From contig CAUYUJ010000148.1 of the NCBI GenBank assembly GCA_963575745.1, positions 173,501-237,500 of the forward strand: DNA of 64,000 nucleotides, written 5' to 3'. The first letter of the stretch is position 1. Each line of letters opens with the position of its first letter. The notes under the pieces are model-generated. The model was given only the letters and a program-made list of their open reading frames with translations. It made no database searches and was not told the DNA's origin. The stretch is from Prorocentrum cordatum (taxonomy: Eukaryota; Sar; Dinophyceae; Prorocentrales; Prorocentraceae). The translations under genes and the position numbers were made by a program. This document shows positions 62,816 through 64,000 of this stretch, one piece after another.

Positions 62816-64000
62816 CAACAATGATCCGCTGACGCTGCCGAGAAGCCTGCCACGAGAGGCACCCACTGCGCTATCCACGCAGCCGCACGCACTAGTAATA
62901 GGGTGGCCGGCGGCAGAGGGCGAAGGCCTTAATGAGCAAAATAACGCCGCTTCCCTGGAGCTGCCCGCGCAACGGGGAGATCCGGAGAAAGGCCAAAATG
63001 CACACCAACGCCATGGAAATTTAGGGACGCATCGGATCGTCGGAATCCCGGAATCGTGTCGGATCGGGCCCGCCAACATCGATATCGAAACGGATCGAAA
63101 TTGACCATGGAGGAGGGACGGGAAGAGGGAGGGGAGGGGAGGGGAGGAGGGGCAGGGGCCCAGACAAACGGAGGATCGAAAACAACAGAAGTTGCGCTGA
63201 TTCTGCGTGTTCGGCCTCTGGGACTGTCAAAGAACGACTCGAACTGAAAGGATGAAAGGAGTCAGTAATTTGGAGAGGGAACGTGAGGGATGAGGAGGAG
63301 GCTAAGGAGGGTGGAGGTGAACAGCATGGTCCAGGGTAAGGAGTGAGGGGAGGAGGAAGGAGAGGGAGGTGGAAGATGGGAGGGACGAAGAAAGGGAGGG
63401 AGTTATGAGGGTGTTCGGAGAACGCGATTAGGACGCCGAAGATGGATTGGATGAGTACAGGAGGCGGAGGCTGTAGGGAAAGTAAGGACACAACATCCTG
63501 CCCAACTTTCCTACCAATGCGTGCGGTTTCGTGCAGAATACCCGTTATCAGCCACATGGTCCCAGGGAGACATACCAAGCCCAAGAATCCATACATCTTC
63601 TTTTACAGTCGCCGTCAACTGCTTCCCCGAAAGTCCACTGCGCATCTCTCACAAAAGCGTCATGGGATCGAGCGAGGCAGCCCACATGGCTTGACATGTG
63701 AATGGCGCACTTACACACGACGAGCAAAGCACCTCTCTGAGCAAGGCACCTCTGGCCAAACCGGGTGCGCCCCCTTCCCCTCCACCCTCGTCTAGCACAA
63801 ACTCAGGAGAGCACCGTACTGGAATCCATGAACCATCGTTGATCTCGCCAGTCAGCTCACCTGCAAACCAGTTGATACATGGGCAACGCTCCCAACCAAT
63901 GCAGCATCACTCAAGGATCAGACTGTCGAATGTCTTGACGGATTGCGCAAGCTACAAATCAACTTGGATTCGACCCCTGATCTCTCGCGCCCGAACTGAC
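62816..64000. other. No confident gene
   Basis: A GATCGG patch is at 63025-63095 and a GGA-rich tract at 63105-63420. The minus frame 63021-63596 (191 residues) starts MYGFLGLVCLPGTMWLITGI and then becomes Ser/Pro-rich through the purine tract; its first 40 residues could be a real hydrophobic segment. Near the end, 63840-63999 (+) reads LASQLTCKPVDTWATLPTNA, a short plausible but unidentified frame. Nothing is recognised. Confidence 0.35.

Overview
This is nuclear DNA of a dinoflagellate. The decisive sign is the window's exact copy of the 22-nt dinoflagellate spliced leader (SL) at 26634-26655, with a second, two-mismatch copy on the other strand at 60013-60034. High overall GC, very dense microsatellites, and decayed non-LTR retrotransposons with dinoflagellate-like domain order agree with this. 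The species cannot be named from the sequence. No complete, intact host gene is recognisable. Nearly everything readable is retroelement debris, short inverted-repeat elements and satellites.

Retroelements. Five LINE-type remnants are present. L1 (5395-7352, +) has lost its endonuclease and carries a stop codon and a frameshift inside the catalytic box. L2 (26634-30709, +) is nearly full length: SL, ORF1-like region, AP endonuclease, reverse transcriptase (RT) and 3' domain, all broken by stops and shifts. L3 (43410-44085, +) is a 3' fragment of the same lineage as L2. L4 (45127-50400, -) belongs to another lineage: endonuclease, RT, CCHC-like zinc motif, RNase H and a C-terminal extension. 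L5 (60253-60855, -) is a 3' fragment.

Short inverted-repeat elements. I find several dispersed families, named here P1 to P10 for convenience. P1 is a palindrome of about 180 bp with two GC-rich inner hairpins and six to eight copies. P2 is built around TTCAACGTTGAA, with three copies. P3 has two full and two half copies. P4 (no inverted ends seen), P5, P6 and P8 recur two to four times. P10 and two other hairpins are single copies. P1 followed by P8 occurs twice in the same order, at 25072-25385 and 42165-42574.

Satellites. ATC-trinucleotide arrays lie at 11846-12830, 53400-53965, 55860-56580 and 56822-57300; three of them end in the same junction sequence. A GTGC/GT array (17092-17384) runs into a 103-bp minisatellite. 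Other tandem repeats have units of about 90 bp (21558-21985 and 41400-42015), 53 bp (44770-44925) and about 330 bp (57645-58640). Purine or pyrimidine triplet tracts are scattered throughout. Long blocks are made of degenerate CCAAGACGGCCCC-like words, or their complement, each block keeping one strand orientation.

Possible host coding. The best candidate is the minus-strand stretch below the second SL (234-residue frame, 59857-59153), which looks like a retroposed trans-spliced transcript. A few other open frames (9521-10157, 15899-16507, 39753-40439, 63021-63596) are unidentified and weak.
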